Numbered from the stretch's first letter, positions 6,960 through 15,248 are shown. The stretch: DNA of 15,769 bases from DAOTXN01 sp034435435 (GCA_034435435.1 DAOTXN010000071.1:1-15769); one strand, 5' to 3'. Notes: a model not told the origin generated them from the sequence alone. Made by a program: numbers and translations.

Positions 6960-9900
6960 AGGATTGTGCTCTTGTCGCTTGGCTGCGATTTGGGTAATGT
7001 AAAGAAGAAGGTACTGCCTTGGCCAGGCCGGCTTTTGACGCCAATTTGGCCGCCGTGCGCCTCGATCACCCGTTTGGCGATGTTGAGTCCCAACCCGGCT
7101 CCTTCGAAGCGCCGGGTGAGCGAGCCATCGATCTGGTAAAAGCGTTCGAAAACCCTATCTAGCTGGTCTTGAGGGATGCCGATACCGTGATCGGTGACGG
7201 TAACCCGCACACAGCCAGTTTCTTCTCGAATTTGGATTTCGATATCGCCTCCTCCAGGGCTGAATTTGATGGCATTGTCTACCAGGTGTTGGAATACGAG
7301 TTTGACCCGTTCCGGATCGGCCAACACCAACGGCAAGTGGGATGAGGTTTTCAAATTCAGGCGGGCGCCCTGTTTTTGGGCCGCGGCTTGTTTGTTTTCG
7401 AGTATCTCTGTTGCGACTTGCACGATGTCAGTAAGGCCCAATTGGAGCGAGCGGTGCTCCAATTGCTGCAAAAGCATGATATTGTTGACCAGTTGGGTAA
7501 TGGACGCAGTCTTTTGCGAGACGATCTCCAGGCTTTGCCGTTGCTGGGGGTTGAGCGGTCCCATGTCGTTGTTGAGCAACAGGTCTACATAACCCCGCAT
7601 GAATGTCAGAGGGGTGCGTAGCTCGTGAGATACGTTCTGCACCAATTCATCTTTCAAGCGGTCGACTTCTTTCAGTTCGGCATAAGCCTGGGCTAGGCTG
7701 GCCGCGCGCTCCTCCAGGTCCTGGAACAAGCGCGCGTTTTCAATCGCCACGGCTACCTGGGCCGCTGCGATGGCCACCAGACGCTCATCGTCGGCGCTAA
7801 AGGCGTCGGGTTCGGCGTGGTCCACCGATAGGGTGCCAATGACCCGATTATGGACGATCAGGGGCACGGTGAGCAATGAGTGGTAGGATTGATCAAAAAA
7901 GATATAGCCTTCGATGGCATGGACGTCGGGGACGTAAATCGGTTCGCCGGTGGCGGCGACCTGACCCATGATGCCTTCTCCTATACGCAGACGGGCCTGT
8001 TCGCGCCACTTTTTTTTCAGGCCAGCAGCGGCTTTGATCTCTAGCATCTGGTTGTCACGATCCAGCAGGGCGATGGAGACGCCGCGACAGTCCAGTAATT
8101 CGCGGATAGAGGCAACGATGGTGTCGAGCAGGCTTTCCATTTTCAGATGCGTAGAGAGGTGTTGGGCAAAGTTAAAGAGCGTGGTCATCTCGCGCAGGCG
8201 ACGCTGTGTTTCCTGGAGCAGACGGGCGTTTTCAATAATGACCACCAACTGCCCGGCTACGGTGATCAGTAATCGCTCGTCGTCGGCGGTAAAGGCGTTC
8301 CGTTGCGAGCTTTCGGCGTCTATGACGCCGATGACCCGTTCGCCTACTTTGAGGGGCACGCATAACTCTGATTGGACGCCGTCAATGGCGGCAACATAGT
8401 TTTCCACCAGCGACACGTCGGGCACGCGAATGGGTTTTCTGGTCTGGGCTACCTGACCGGTGATGCCTTGGCCGATTCGCAGCCTGGTTTGCACGCTTGC
8501 CGGCGCACTGATAGACGCGGGGTGGGGGGTGAGATATTCGCCTTTGGGGTCCATCAGGAGCACCCCTACGTATTCAAAACCCAATGTCTGCTGAATAGCA
8601 TAAACAGCACGGGAGATGAGGATGTCGAATTCAAGCGCCGATGTAGCTGCCAACGCGATGCGATGGAGCAGGGTGATCTCATCCAAGCGGCGCTGAGTGG
8701 CTTGGTGCAAGTGGGCTTTGTCGATGGCAACGGCGGCCATATCGGCCAGACCCGACAATAGATGACGGGCTTCGCTTCCGGCCGGTTGGCCTGCGGCGAG
8801 AATGACGCCGATCAATCGTTCCTCTACACGCAGAGGCAAGGCGACGAAAGGTTCTTGGTCGAAAAGAAGCATCTGATTGGGCCGCGTATGTGTGTGAGGG
8901 AGCCGAGGGAACTCGATGATGCCGCTTGAGGCGCAGATTCGTTCGAATGCGTCGTGCGGAAGTACGATGGCTAAATCGTCGCTCTGTTCAGTGGCCGAGG
9001 CCAAGTGTGCAGCGCCGTTATTCAAGGCAGCTGTCAGGCCGCGCGCCGCAGCCAGTTGCAGTTTTGAAGGGTCGGTCCACGAAGGGGTGTGGGAAGGCTC
9101 TAGTAGAAAAATGGCGCCTTTGGGCGTGTCAGAGCGGGTCACAGGGGGCAACACTTCATTCAGGACGATCTGTAAAATCTCGTCCAGGTCCAGCGTTTTG
9201 TTGATCGCGGCGCTAAATTGAGTAAGAGTGGTTAGATGTTGGACGCGGCGTTCAGTCTGCTCGTGCAGACGAGCGGCTTCGATAGAAGATGCCAGTTGTG
9301 CGGCCAGGCTTTCTAGCAATGGCAGATCGTCTGCGGTCAAGGCGTCGGGACGTTTAGCCCCCAGGTCCACGAGGCCGATGAGTCGCCCGCTCACGACGAG
9401 CGGGACATCGACGATGGTGCGCATACCGCTCTCAGAGAGGGATGGATAGGCATCATGCTCGAAATTGTCTAGGTCCTGGATAATGAGGGCTCGGTTTTGT
9501 AGAGCATAACGGCCAGCCAGGGTTTCTTCTAGATGGGGTGGATTCTGCCGAAATTTGCGCCAGTATTCGGTGGCAGAGCCTTGAAAAGTCAGGGGAATGA
9601 GCCGTCCGTGACGGTCCACGAAATGGATGGCGGCGGCGTCCAATTCAAACAAGGTGATGAGGGCGCGCAAGCCTTGTTCAATGACAGTTTGTAAGCTAAG
9701 CACGCCGTGCGTAGCGACCGCGATCTCGTGAAGCGCCGACCGTACCTGTATGTGCCGCCGGACCTTTGTATAGAGTCGGGCGTTTTCTATAGCCAGTCCT
9801 AACTGATCGGCAATTGCACCTAGAAAGAAATGGACAGTGTTGAATCTGTAGGGATGGTGAGAGGCAACGATCAACAGGCCCACAGTCCGGTTGCTGTCAC

Positions 9901-10327
9901 GAATCGGTGCGATGGCCAGGGCTTGCACAGCGTCTTGGCGAAACATAGGGGCAACGCGGTCGTCGTGGGGGACATCCTGGCTGATGACGACCTGGCCTGT
10001 GCTTATGGCCAGATGGACCAGTCCGTCGTCTGCGCGGAGGGGAGCTTCTTGATGATCCCATCCCTGTCGCGCGGCCCAGATGAGTTCTTGGGACGATTCG
10101 TCCAACAAGGTTATGCCGCCGGTTTCCACCTGGAATGCGGTCAAGATGTGCGTCAGGGCCTGTGTTAGGCGTTCATCCAATCCCAGATGTTGGCGTAGCG
10201 CCTCATTGATGGCAGTATAGGCCGCCCATTGTTGGTCTGGCGTGATTAACGGCTCGTATGCAACAGACGAGTCGGCGTCTATTTGGGAAGCAGTTTTTGT
10301 CTGTGTCGAGACAGACAAGCGAGTCAC
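6956..10327 (-). CDS. Soluble multi-GAF sensor histidine kinase
   Basis: This is 1123 aa from GTG 10327-10325. A TTG at 10357 is further upstream, but the GTG has an AAAGGAG 8 nt before it and makes a 4-nt GTGA overlap with the preceding gene. Five GAF-like domains lie in tandem (approximate residues 41-185, 199-353, 364-540, 550-702, 714-866). The last two are clearly sister copies (RLRIG(Q/E)GI.GQVA and ADDERL shared); the third is the most divergent. A coiled linker leads to HisKA with phospho-acceptor His901 in NVSHELRTPL, then HATPase_c with N-box Asn1018 (DNAIKFSP), G1 DHGIGIP (1046-1052) and G2 GAGLGL (1076-1081). There is no transmembrane segment, PAS, HAMP or receiver domain, so it should sense small ligands, redox state or partner proteins in the cytoplasm. 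No response regulator is encoded nearby; coupling to the KaiC-like ATPase or the membrane pair is inferred from gene order. Confidence 0.92.
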   Translation of the reverse strand: MTRLSVSTQTKTASQIDADSSVAYEPLITPDQQWAAYTAINEALRQHLGLDERLTQALTHILTAFQVETGGITLLDESSQELIWAARQGWDHQEAPLRADDGLVHLAISTGQVVISQDVPHDDRVAPMFRQDAVQALAIAPIRDSNRTVGLLIVASHHPYRFNTVHFFLGAIADQLGLAIENARLYTKVRRHIQVRSALHEIAVATHGVLSLQTVIEQGLRALITLFELDAAAIHFVDRHGRLIPLTFQGSATEYWRKFRQNPPHLEETLAGRYALQNRALIIQDLDNFEHDAYPSLSESGMRTIVDVPLVVSGRLIGLVDLGAKRPDALTADDLPLLESLAAQLASSIEAARLHEQTERRVQHLTTLTQFSAAINKTLDLDEILQIVLNEVLPPVTRSDTPKGAIFLLEPSHTPSWTDPSKLQLAAARGLTAALNNGAAHLASATEQSDDLAIVLPHDAFERICASSGIIEFPRLPHTHTRPNQMLLFDQEPFVALPLRVEERLIGVILAAGQPAGSEARHLLSGLADMAAVAIDKAHLHQATQRRLDEITLLHRIALAATSALEFDILISRAVYAIQQTLGFEYVGVLLMDPKGEYLTPHPASISAPASVQTRLRIGQGITGQVAQTRKPIRVPDVSLVENYVAAIDGVQSELCVPLKVGERVIGVIDAESSQRNAFTADDERLLITVAGQLVVIIENARLLQETQRRLREMTTLFNFAQHLSTHLKMESLLDTIVASIRELLDCRGVSIALLDRDNQMLEIKAAAGLKKKWREQARLRIGEGIMGQVAATGEPIYVPDVHAIEGYIFFDQSYHSLLTVPLIVHNRVIGTLSVDHAEPDAFSADDERLVAIAAAQVAVAIENARLFQDLEERAASLAQAYAELKEVDRLKDELVQNVSHELRTPLTFMRGYVDLLLNNDMGPLNPQQRQSLEIVSQKTASITQLVNNIMLLQQLEHRSLQLGLTDIVQVATEILENKQAAAQKQGARLNLKTSSHLPLVLADPERVKLVFQHLVDNAIKFSPGGGDIEIQIREETGCVRVTVTDHGIGIPQDQLDRVFERFYQIDGSLTRRFEGAGLGLNIAKRVIEAHGGQIGVKSRPGQGSTFFFTLPKSQPSDKSTIL

Positions 10328-10665
10328 TCGTGCTGCTCCTTTAGAATCCAGCTCCAATAACGCCAGGATACCCCGATGGCCAAAGTGACAGCCAGAGCCA
10401 GGGGGAGATGGTAGACGATCAGGTAGAATGTATCGTTCCTGAGCAGAAGCGGCCCCTGGCCAGGAGGGGCGAGAATCGCGCTATCTCGCATCAAGTGGCC
10501 GACAAAGGCCAGGCAAATCAAAACGATGCCGGCATAGTAGCCGCGATAGTATGGTGGAAGCCGGATCACCTGGCCGTAGCGCCGGCTCAAGTTGGCCATG
10601 ATGTAAAAGGCATACACAATAGCCAACAGACTGAGTGATCCCAATGGCGCGGTTAGGAAATTCAT
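10324..10665 (-). CDS. Small 3-TM membrane protein, second of a paralogous pair
   Basis: This 113-aa protein has predicted transmembrane segments at about residues 8-26, 43-59 and 79-101. A basic, aromatic loop lies between TM1 and TM2 (RRYGQVIRLPPYYRG) and a polar loop with PPGQGP and RND between TM2 and TM3. ATG 10665-10663 overlaps the stop of the upstream gene by 1 nt (TGATG). A GGGAGGGG tract precedes it, and its own TGA overlaps the kinase GTG start. It aligns with its upstream neighbour: an aromatic-x-Gln near residue 32, Tyr-Arg near 40-42, then a similar TM2 ending in a (L/M)R...AI pattern. No named family is recognised. A sensory or membrane-anchoring role for the soluble kinase or the ATPase is a guess from context. 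Confidence 0.75.
   Translation of the reverse strand: MNFLTAPLGSLSLLAIVYAFYIMANLSRRYGQVIRLPPYYRGYYAGIVLICLAFVGHLMRDSAILAPPGQGPLLLRNDTFYLIVYHLPLALAVTLAIGVSWRYWSWILKEQHE
10336..10342 (-). promoter_or_regulatory. Ribosome-binding site deciding the kinase GTG start
   Basis: AAAGGAG lies 8 nt before GTG 10327-10325 and inside the end of the upstream 3-TM gene. It supports the GTG over the TTG at 10357, which lies upstream of this site. Confidence 0.7.
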
Positions 10666-10961
10666 CAGCGCCCCCCTCCCGTCATCAACTTGAGCAAAAA
10701 GTATCCTATCAGTGAGAGGGAAACGCCTCCTAAAAAGAAGAGCAAGTCGCCTACCTCATCACCCGCCACCTGGATGTCTATTGCGAGGTAGCGCAGCATA
10801 CCGGCGATAAACAAGGCTACCGGAAGAAGGAACAAGCGGTAATGGGAATGAACATGGGTCGTCATCTGATAAAAGTGGCCGATGCGGTATAAAAGTATGA
10901 GCAGGGCCACTATGCCGAGCCACGTATATAGCGTCAGCAACTGTGTTAAAAGGGACATCAT
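10665..10961 (-). CDS. Small 3-TM membrane protein with a histidine cluster, first of a paralogous pair
   Basis: This 98-aa protein starts with two adjacent ATG codons (10961-10959 and 10958-10956). Transmembrane segments are predicted at about 8-26, 43-60 and 72-93. The TM1-TM2 loop contains His29 and the cluster HVHSH (residues 36-40) at the membrane edge, a pattern that could bind a metal or heme, although no known motif fits exactly. The RBS is weak, and the gene begins 17 nt after the KaiC-like gene. Its TGA overlaps the next ATG by 1 nt, so equal production of the two small membrane proteins is likely. Shared spacing with the next gene points to an ancient tandem duplication. Function unknown. 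Confidence 0.75.
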   Translation of the reverse strand: MMSLLTQLLTLYTWLGIVALLILLYRIGHFYQMTTHVHSHYRLFLLPVALFIAGMLRYLAIDIQVAGDEVGDLLFFLGGVSLSLIGYFLLKLMTGGGR

Positions 10962-10978
10962 ATTCGCCCACGATTGGT

Positions 10979-11746
10979 TTATGGAGTGGGTCCGGGAAAG
11001 GCTTGACGAAAGGCTTCGGCCATACTGCGCGGACTGCCGCTCATGATGCCTTCGCGCCCCACGAATTTGTCTTGCACCTCTATGCCGCGACTGGTGATAG
11101 TGAATTGCCGAATGTCTTTGGCGTGATCGCTTCCGCGCGATTTTAGCACCAGCAAGGCTTTGTGGACGGCGCTATCTATTTCAACGTAACGCAACAGCAC
11201 GTACGAATCGGCGATAAAGGGGACATCTTCGTCAATTGACTCGGCTTCTCCAAGCAAAGCTGGGCTTTCTCGGGTCAACACACTAGTTAACCCCTCGCGT
11301 TTGAGAGCGTTGATAAAGCTATAGACGATGGAACGTAGTTCCACCGGATCTTGTGACAAGCGTTCGAAGTGCGACAGGCTGTCTATGAGGATGCGCCGGG
11401 CTTCAATCTCCTGGGCGAGGGTTTCGATGCGCCCGCCGATGTTTTCCAGATCGGCCTTGGTGACTTCAGGGCTAGACATGATGATGCGTAGCTTGTTTTC
11501 GCGTTCCAACTGGCGGAAATCCCAACCAAAGGCGGCTGCATCCCGATAGTATTGCTGGGGGAATTCTTCGAAAGTCAAAATGATGCCGGATTCTTTTTCT
11601 TGAACGATGCCATTGTAAATAAACTGCATCCCGATGGTCGTCTTGCCTGTGCCGGGCGCTCCCTCGACCAGGTTCGCAGTCTGGGGTAAAAAGCCACCGC
11701 CCAACATTTGATCCAGCCCAACAATGCCGGTTTTGACTCGTTTCAT
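10979..11746 (-). CDS. Single-domain KaiC-like RecA-superfamily ATPase
   Basis: This 255-aa protein has RBS GGAG 5 nt before ATG. The family start MKRVKTGIVGLDQMLGGGFL is followed by Walker A GAPGTGKTT (29-37), the KaiC-type paired acidic residues TFEEFPQ (Glu60, Glu61) and Walker B RRILIDSL (Asp122). A KaiC-type C-terminal strand region LLVLKSRGSDH...RQFTITSRGIEV (~198-225) follows. There is one ATPase domain, not the CI-CII pair of cyanobacterial clock KaiC, so a clock role is not implied; KaiA and KaiB are absent. Members of this group hydrolyse ATP as oligomeric rings and are proposed hubs of signal transduction, often encoded beside histidine kinases and DNA-binding proteins. The neighbours here fit: a winged-helix gene just upstream, then two membrane proteins and a GAF histidine kinase. 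It probably works as an ATP-dependent switch in that module (inference). Confidence 0.88.
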   Translation of the reverse strand: MKRVKTGIVGLDQMLGGGFLPQTANLVEGAPGTGKTTIGMQFIYNGIVQEKESGIILTFEEFPQQYYRDAAAFGWDFRQLERENKLRIIMSSPEVTKADLENIGGRIETLAQEIEARRILIDSLSHFERLSQDPVELRSIVYSFINALKREGLTSVLTRESPALLGEAESIDEDVPFIADSYVLLRYVEIDSAVHKALLVLKSRGSDHAKDIRQFTITSRGIEVQDKFVGREGIMSGSPRSMAEAFRQAFPGPTP

Positions 11747-11781
11747 GATTTCTCCTCTCTGTATCCTGTGGAGCGTGTTTC

Positions 11782-12159
11782 CTACCGCATTCCGCGAATA
11801 ATGTGATAGATAGCTTTGACGCGGAACTGACGGTCGTCGCAGGCCAAAACGAATTGCTCGATCAAGTCGCGCATTTCTTGATCGGTGGCCAGAGAGAAAA
11901 CGGTCATCTCGCCTACTATTTCCCGACGTAGGACGCTCGACTCGGCCAATTCGGTGAGCTCTTGTTCGATGGCTGCCGGATCGCGTCCTGCGTAGCGGGC
12001 GACGTTTTCGGCGGTATCAGCCGTGTTGGGGTTTTCATGAAAGAAACGCACCAAGTCCCATTTGACAAACGAGTTGACCCGATTCTTGAGGAAATCGAGC
12101 AAACGTGTGTCCATATCTTCCATCAACCTGGCAGCCAGATCGCTCTCATCAATTGCCAT
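11782..12159 (-). CDS. Small winged-helix protein, putative transcription regulator
   Basis: This is 125 aa from ATG 12159-12157, chosen over the more upstream ATG at 12201 because AAGGAGG lies 5 nt before it. An acidic N-terminal helix (1-30) leads to a winged-helix-like domain: FVKWDLVRFFHENP as helix 1, TAENVARYAG as helix 2, DPAAIEQELTELAESSVL as recognition helix, then a beta-hairpin wing (RREIVGEMTVFSL). A C-terminal helix (~90-122) with many acidic residues could mediate dimerisation or contact the ATPase encoded 35 nt downstream. The fold call is by pattern; it could equally be a protein-protein adaptor using a wHTH fold. The gene follows secA by 77 nt with no convincing terminator, so it may be read from the secA promoter. 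Confidence 0.7.
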   Translation of the reverse strand: MAIDESDLAARLMEDMDTRLLDFLKNRVNSFVKWDLVRFFHENPNTADTAENVARYAGRDPAAIEQELTELAESSVLRREIVGEMTVFSLATDQEMRDLIEQFVLACDDRQFRVKAIYHIIRGMR

Positions 12160-12164
12160 TCTTG

Positions 12165-12171
12165 CCTCCTT
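12165..12171 (-). promoter_or_regulatory. Strong ribosome-binding site fixing the winged-helix gene start
   Basis: AAGGAGG, 5 nt before ATG 12159-12157. It decides the internal Met over the upstream in-frame ATG at 12201, which has no comparable site. Confidence 0.75.
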
Positions 12172-12236
12172 CAATAATCTGCCATAGCCGTTAGTGGGCA
12201 TTCCCAGTTATGTTGGGATCGTTATTTGGTTCATTC

Positions 12237-15200
12237 CTAACGGCGACGCTTGCGCCGAGAGATGCTCTGGGGTGGGCGCTGCGTTGCTCCAGAAGGAGCA
12301 TGGATCGCCTGGTCTTGCTGCCAATGGCAGTGCTTGTATTTTTTCCCACTCCCACACCAGCACGGGTCATTGCGCCCCATGCGCTCTTTAGCCGTTGACT
12401 TGACGGGTTGCTGACGCCGCGCCTCGCCGCCTTGCAAATTGGTCACGAGCTGGCGCTGCGGACGCGGTTGCGGCGTCGCCGCGACGGGCACACGGAAGAG
12501 ATTGTTCACGATGGTATCCCGGATCTGCGCCAACAGTCCCTGATACATCTCGTGGGCTTCTTTTTTGTAGGCCACCAGCGGGTTTTGCTGACCATAGGCC
12601 CGCAGCCCGATTCCTTCGCGCAGCATATCCAGGTCGGTCAGATGGCGCACCCACAGACTGTCCACCGCTTGCAGCATAATATCGCGTAGTCGGTATACCG
12701 CAATAGCCTCACCAAAGCCCTCTACGGTCGAGGCGCGCAGTTCTTTGGGCAGGCGGTCGAGGCGTTGTGCGGCGATTTCGGGCGTGAGGCCGCCGTCTGA
12801 ACGTGCAGCCGCGTGGCCGTAGAGCAGGCGATAGTAGGCCTGCGTGTGCCCGGCCAGGTCGCTCAGCGTAAAGCCCTCTTGGGCGATGCGTCGCCATTCG
12901 CTGTGCCCGAGTTGTTGATCAATGACAGCCAGCGCTTGCTTGCCTTTGTCTGTTAATTGCTCTACGATCTCGTCGGGTGTAAGCTCTGACCACTCTTGCG
13001 GGTTAAAATCTGGAGGAAAGGGGAAAAAGACGCGCAAGGCGTTGAACAATCCCTGCAAGTCCCAATCCTCTTCGTAACCCAGGGCTGTGGTGTACGCAGC
13101 CACCAGCCCGGCGAGGTGTTCGTTCAACATAGTCAACGCAATATCGTGCAGGTCTTCTGACTGGAGAATCTGACGCCGCTGCTGGTAGATTACTTCGCGT
13201 TGCTTGTTGACCACATCGTCGTATTCGAGCACGTGTTTGCGGATGTCAAAGTTGTGCCCTTCGACCCGGGTCTGGGCCTGCTCGACGGTTTTGTTCAACC
13301 AACTGTGTTCGAGGGGAAAGTCCTCATCCATCCCCATACGGCTCATCAAGCCTTTGACCCGCTCACCGCCAAAACGCCGCATCAGGTCGTCTTCCAGCGA
13401 TAGGTAAAAGCGCGACGAGCCGGGATCGCCCTGGCGACCGGCGCGCCCGCGCAATTGGTTGTCAATGCGGCGAGCCTCGTGGCGTTCGGTGCCCAAGATG
13501 TGCAAGCCACCCGCCGCCACCACCTCTCGCCGGTTTTGGGCGCATTCGGCTTTTGCCTCAGCCAGCGCGTGTTCCCATTGAGCGGGCGTGGCTTCGGTCA
13601 ACTCGACGCCTGCCTGGCGCAAAAGCTCGCGCGCGATGCCCTCATGGTTGCCGCCCAACAGGATGTCCACGCCGCGTCCGGCCATATTGGTGGCGATGGT
13701 GACGGTGCCGGGGCGGCCTGCCTGGGCGATGACGATGGCTTCGCGCTCGTGCTGTTTGGCGTTGAGTACCTGATGGGGGATTTTGTGCGCTTTGAGCATG
13801 CGCGAGAGCATTTCTGAGGTTTCGATGGCCACCGTGCCCACCAGCACTGGACGTCCTTGTTGATGAAATGCTTGGATCTCGTTGACCACTGCTTTCCATT
13901 TGGCCCGCTGCGTGGCATAGATCACGTCGTCAAAGTCTTGGCGGATGACCGGCTCGTGGGTCGGGATGGCTACAACGTCCAGATTATAGATTTTGTGAAA
14001 CTCTTCGGCTTCGGTGGCGGCTGTACCGGTCATCCCGGCCAGCTTGTCGTACATGCGGAAAAAGTTCTGAAAGGTAATCGTGGCGTAGGTGAGACTCTCG
14101 CGTCGCACCTGTACCCCTTCTTTGGCCTCGATGGCTTGGTGCAGCCCCTCCGAGTAGCGCCGGCCGTGCATCAGCCGGCCGGTAAACTCGTCTACGATGA
14201 TGACTTCGCCTCGTTCATCTACAATATAGTCACGATCGCGCTTGTAGAGCACGTAAGCTCGCAGGGCGTTGTCCAGATAAGGCGTCAGGTCAAAGTGCTC
14301 GGGGCTGTACAAATTGTCGACGCCCAGCGCCCGCTCCATTTTTTCGATCCCGGCTTCGGTTAGCGTGACGATGCGGCTCTTTTCGTCGATCACGTAATCG
14401 CCGTCGGGTTCCTCCCCTTCGGGGCTTTTGCTGGGTCGCAGCCGGCGCACCAGCTCGGCAAAGCGGACGTAATTGTCCGAAGGCTCGTCGGCCGGCCCGG
14501 AAATGATGAGCGGTGTGCGCGCTTCGTCGATGAGGATATTGTCCACCTCGTCTACGATGGCATAGTGCAGTTCGCGCTGCGCCAATTCGGACAGGTCCCG
14601 CTTCATGTTGTCGCGCAGATAATCGAATCCGAATTCATTGTTGGTGCCATAAGTGATGTGGGCCTGGTACGCCTCGCGCCGCGAAACCGGGCGCAAGTGC
14701 TGGTAGCGCTCGTCGTTCGAGACGTAGGTGGGGTCGAACACGAACGAGCCGAGGTCGGGGTCAGCGGCAGCCGACTGTATCACGGCCACTGTTAATCCCA
14801 GCAGGTGATAGACCGGCCCCATCCATTGTACGCCGACTTTGGACAAATAATCGTTGGGTGTGACCAGGTGCGCCCCTTTGCCTTCCAGGGCATTGAGATA
14901 CAAGGGGAGCGTGGCGACCAGCGTTTTGCCTTCGCCGGTCTTCATTTCGGCGATCATGCCCCGGTGCAGGATGATGCCGCCGAGCAACTGGACGTCGAAA
15001 TGGCGCTGGCCGAGGGTTCGCTTCGCCGCCTCGCGGACGGTGGCAAAGGCATCGACGAGCAGGTGATCGAGGCTCTCGCCGGCGGCGGCGCGTTCCCGCA
15101 ACCAGTCGGTGCGCGCGCGCAATGCGGCGTCGTCGAGCGCTTCGAGCTCGGCTTCGACGGCGTTGATCGCCTGCACCTCCTTCTTCAGCGGCTTCAGGTA

Positions 15201-15248
15201 GCGGTCGTTGGCGCTACCGAACAGGCGGCGGGCGATACTTCCGAACAT
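12237..15248 (-). CDS. secA: SecA preprotein translocase ATPase; N-terminal ~100 residues look foreign
   Basis: This 1003-aa peripheral motor ATPase drives Sec-dependent export through SecYEG. Walker A is TGEGKT (104-109), Walker B VDEVD (232-236; the next residue is Asn where Ser is usual), followed by ILIDEARTPLIISG. The preprotein cross-linking region follows. Nucleotide-binding fold 2 has NMAGRGVDI (521-529) and QLRGRAGRQGDPGSSRFYLS (598-617). The helical scaffold/wing lies at ~630-915, and a C-terminal SEC-C zinc motif CxC...CH uses Cys963, Cys965, Cys974 and His975. ATG 15248 has GAGGCC as a modest RBS. Residues ~1-95 (FGSANDRYLKPLKKEVQAIN, then REAAKRTLGQRHFDVQL) read like alphaproteobacterial SecA. 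From ~110 onward, including VYHLLGLTVAVIQ and a region around 170-195, it reads like Chloroflexota SecA. Lys codons in residues 1-103 are all AAG; AAA first appears at Lys108 and recurs afterwards. An intragenic chimera or misassembly is likely. It heads the leftward cluster. Confidence 0.96.
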   Translation of the reverse strand: MFGSIARRLFGSANDRYLKPLKKEVQAINAVEAELEALDDAALRARTDWLRERAAAGESLDHLLVDAFATVREAAKRTLGQRHFDVQLLGGIILHRGMIAEMKTGEGKTLVATLPLYLNALEGKGAHLVTPNDYLSKVGVQWMGPVYHLLGLTVAVIQSAAADPDLGSFVFDPTYVSNDERYQHLRPVSRREAYQAHITYGTNNEFGFDYLRDNMKRDLSELAQRELHYAIVDEVDNILIDEARTPLIISGPADEPSDNYVRFAELVRRLRPSKSPEGEEPDGDYVIDEKSRIVTLTEAGIEKMERALGVDNLYSPEHFDLTPYLDNALRAYVLYKRDRDYIVDERGEVIIVDEFTGRLMHGRRYSEGLHQAIEAKEGVQVRRESLTYATITFQNFFRMYDKLAGMTGTAATEAEEFHKIYNLDVVAIPTHEPVIRQDFDDVIYATQRAKWKAVVNEIQAFHQQGRPVLVGTVAIETSEMLSRMLKAHKIPHQVLNAKQHEREAIVIAQAGRPGTVTIATNMAGRGVDILLGGNHEGIARELLRQAGVELTEATPAQWEHALAEAKAECAQNRREVVAAGGLHILGTERHEARRIDNQLRGRAGRQGDPGSSRFYLSLEDDLMRRFGGERVKGLMSRMGMDEDFPLEHSWLNKTVEQAQTRVEGHNFDIRKHVLEYDDVVNKQREVIYQQRRQILQSEDLHDIALTMLNEHLAGLVAAYTTALGYEEDWDLQGLFNALRVFFPFPPDFNPQEWSELTPDEIVEQLTDKGKQALAVIDQQLGHSEWRRIAQEGFTLSDLAGHTQAYYRLLYGHAAARSDGGLTPEIAAQRLDRLPKELRASTVEGFGEAIAVYRLRDIMLQAVDSLWVRHLTDLDMLREGIGLRAYGQQNPLVAYKKEAHEMYQGLLAQIRDTIVNNLFRVPVAATPQPRPQRQLVTNLQGGEARRQQPVKSTAKERMGRNDPCWCGSGKKYKHCHWQQDQAIHAPSGATQRPPQSISRRKRRR

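Noticed and set aside
10328..10357. Upstream TTG start for the histidine kinase at 10357
   Set aside because: The AAAGGAG site lies downstream of this TTG and 8 nt before a GTG that overlaps the previous stop, which fits the coupled starts of the neighbouring genes.
10979..11746. Circadian clock KaiC
   Set aside because: Only one ATPase domain, and no kaiA or kaiB nearby; the family is broad and mostly non-clock.
12202..12218. Stem-loop TCCCA...TGGGA between secA and the winged-helix gene as a terminator
   Set aside because: Only a 5-bp stem and no following T-run in the direction of transcription; too weak to call a terminator.
13857..14363. Plus-strand open frame of 168 codons opposite secA
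   Set aside because: Lies fully antisense to conserved SecA motifs; no supporting start or motif.
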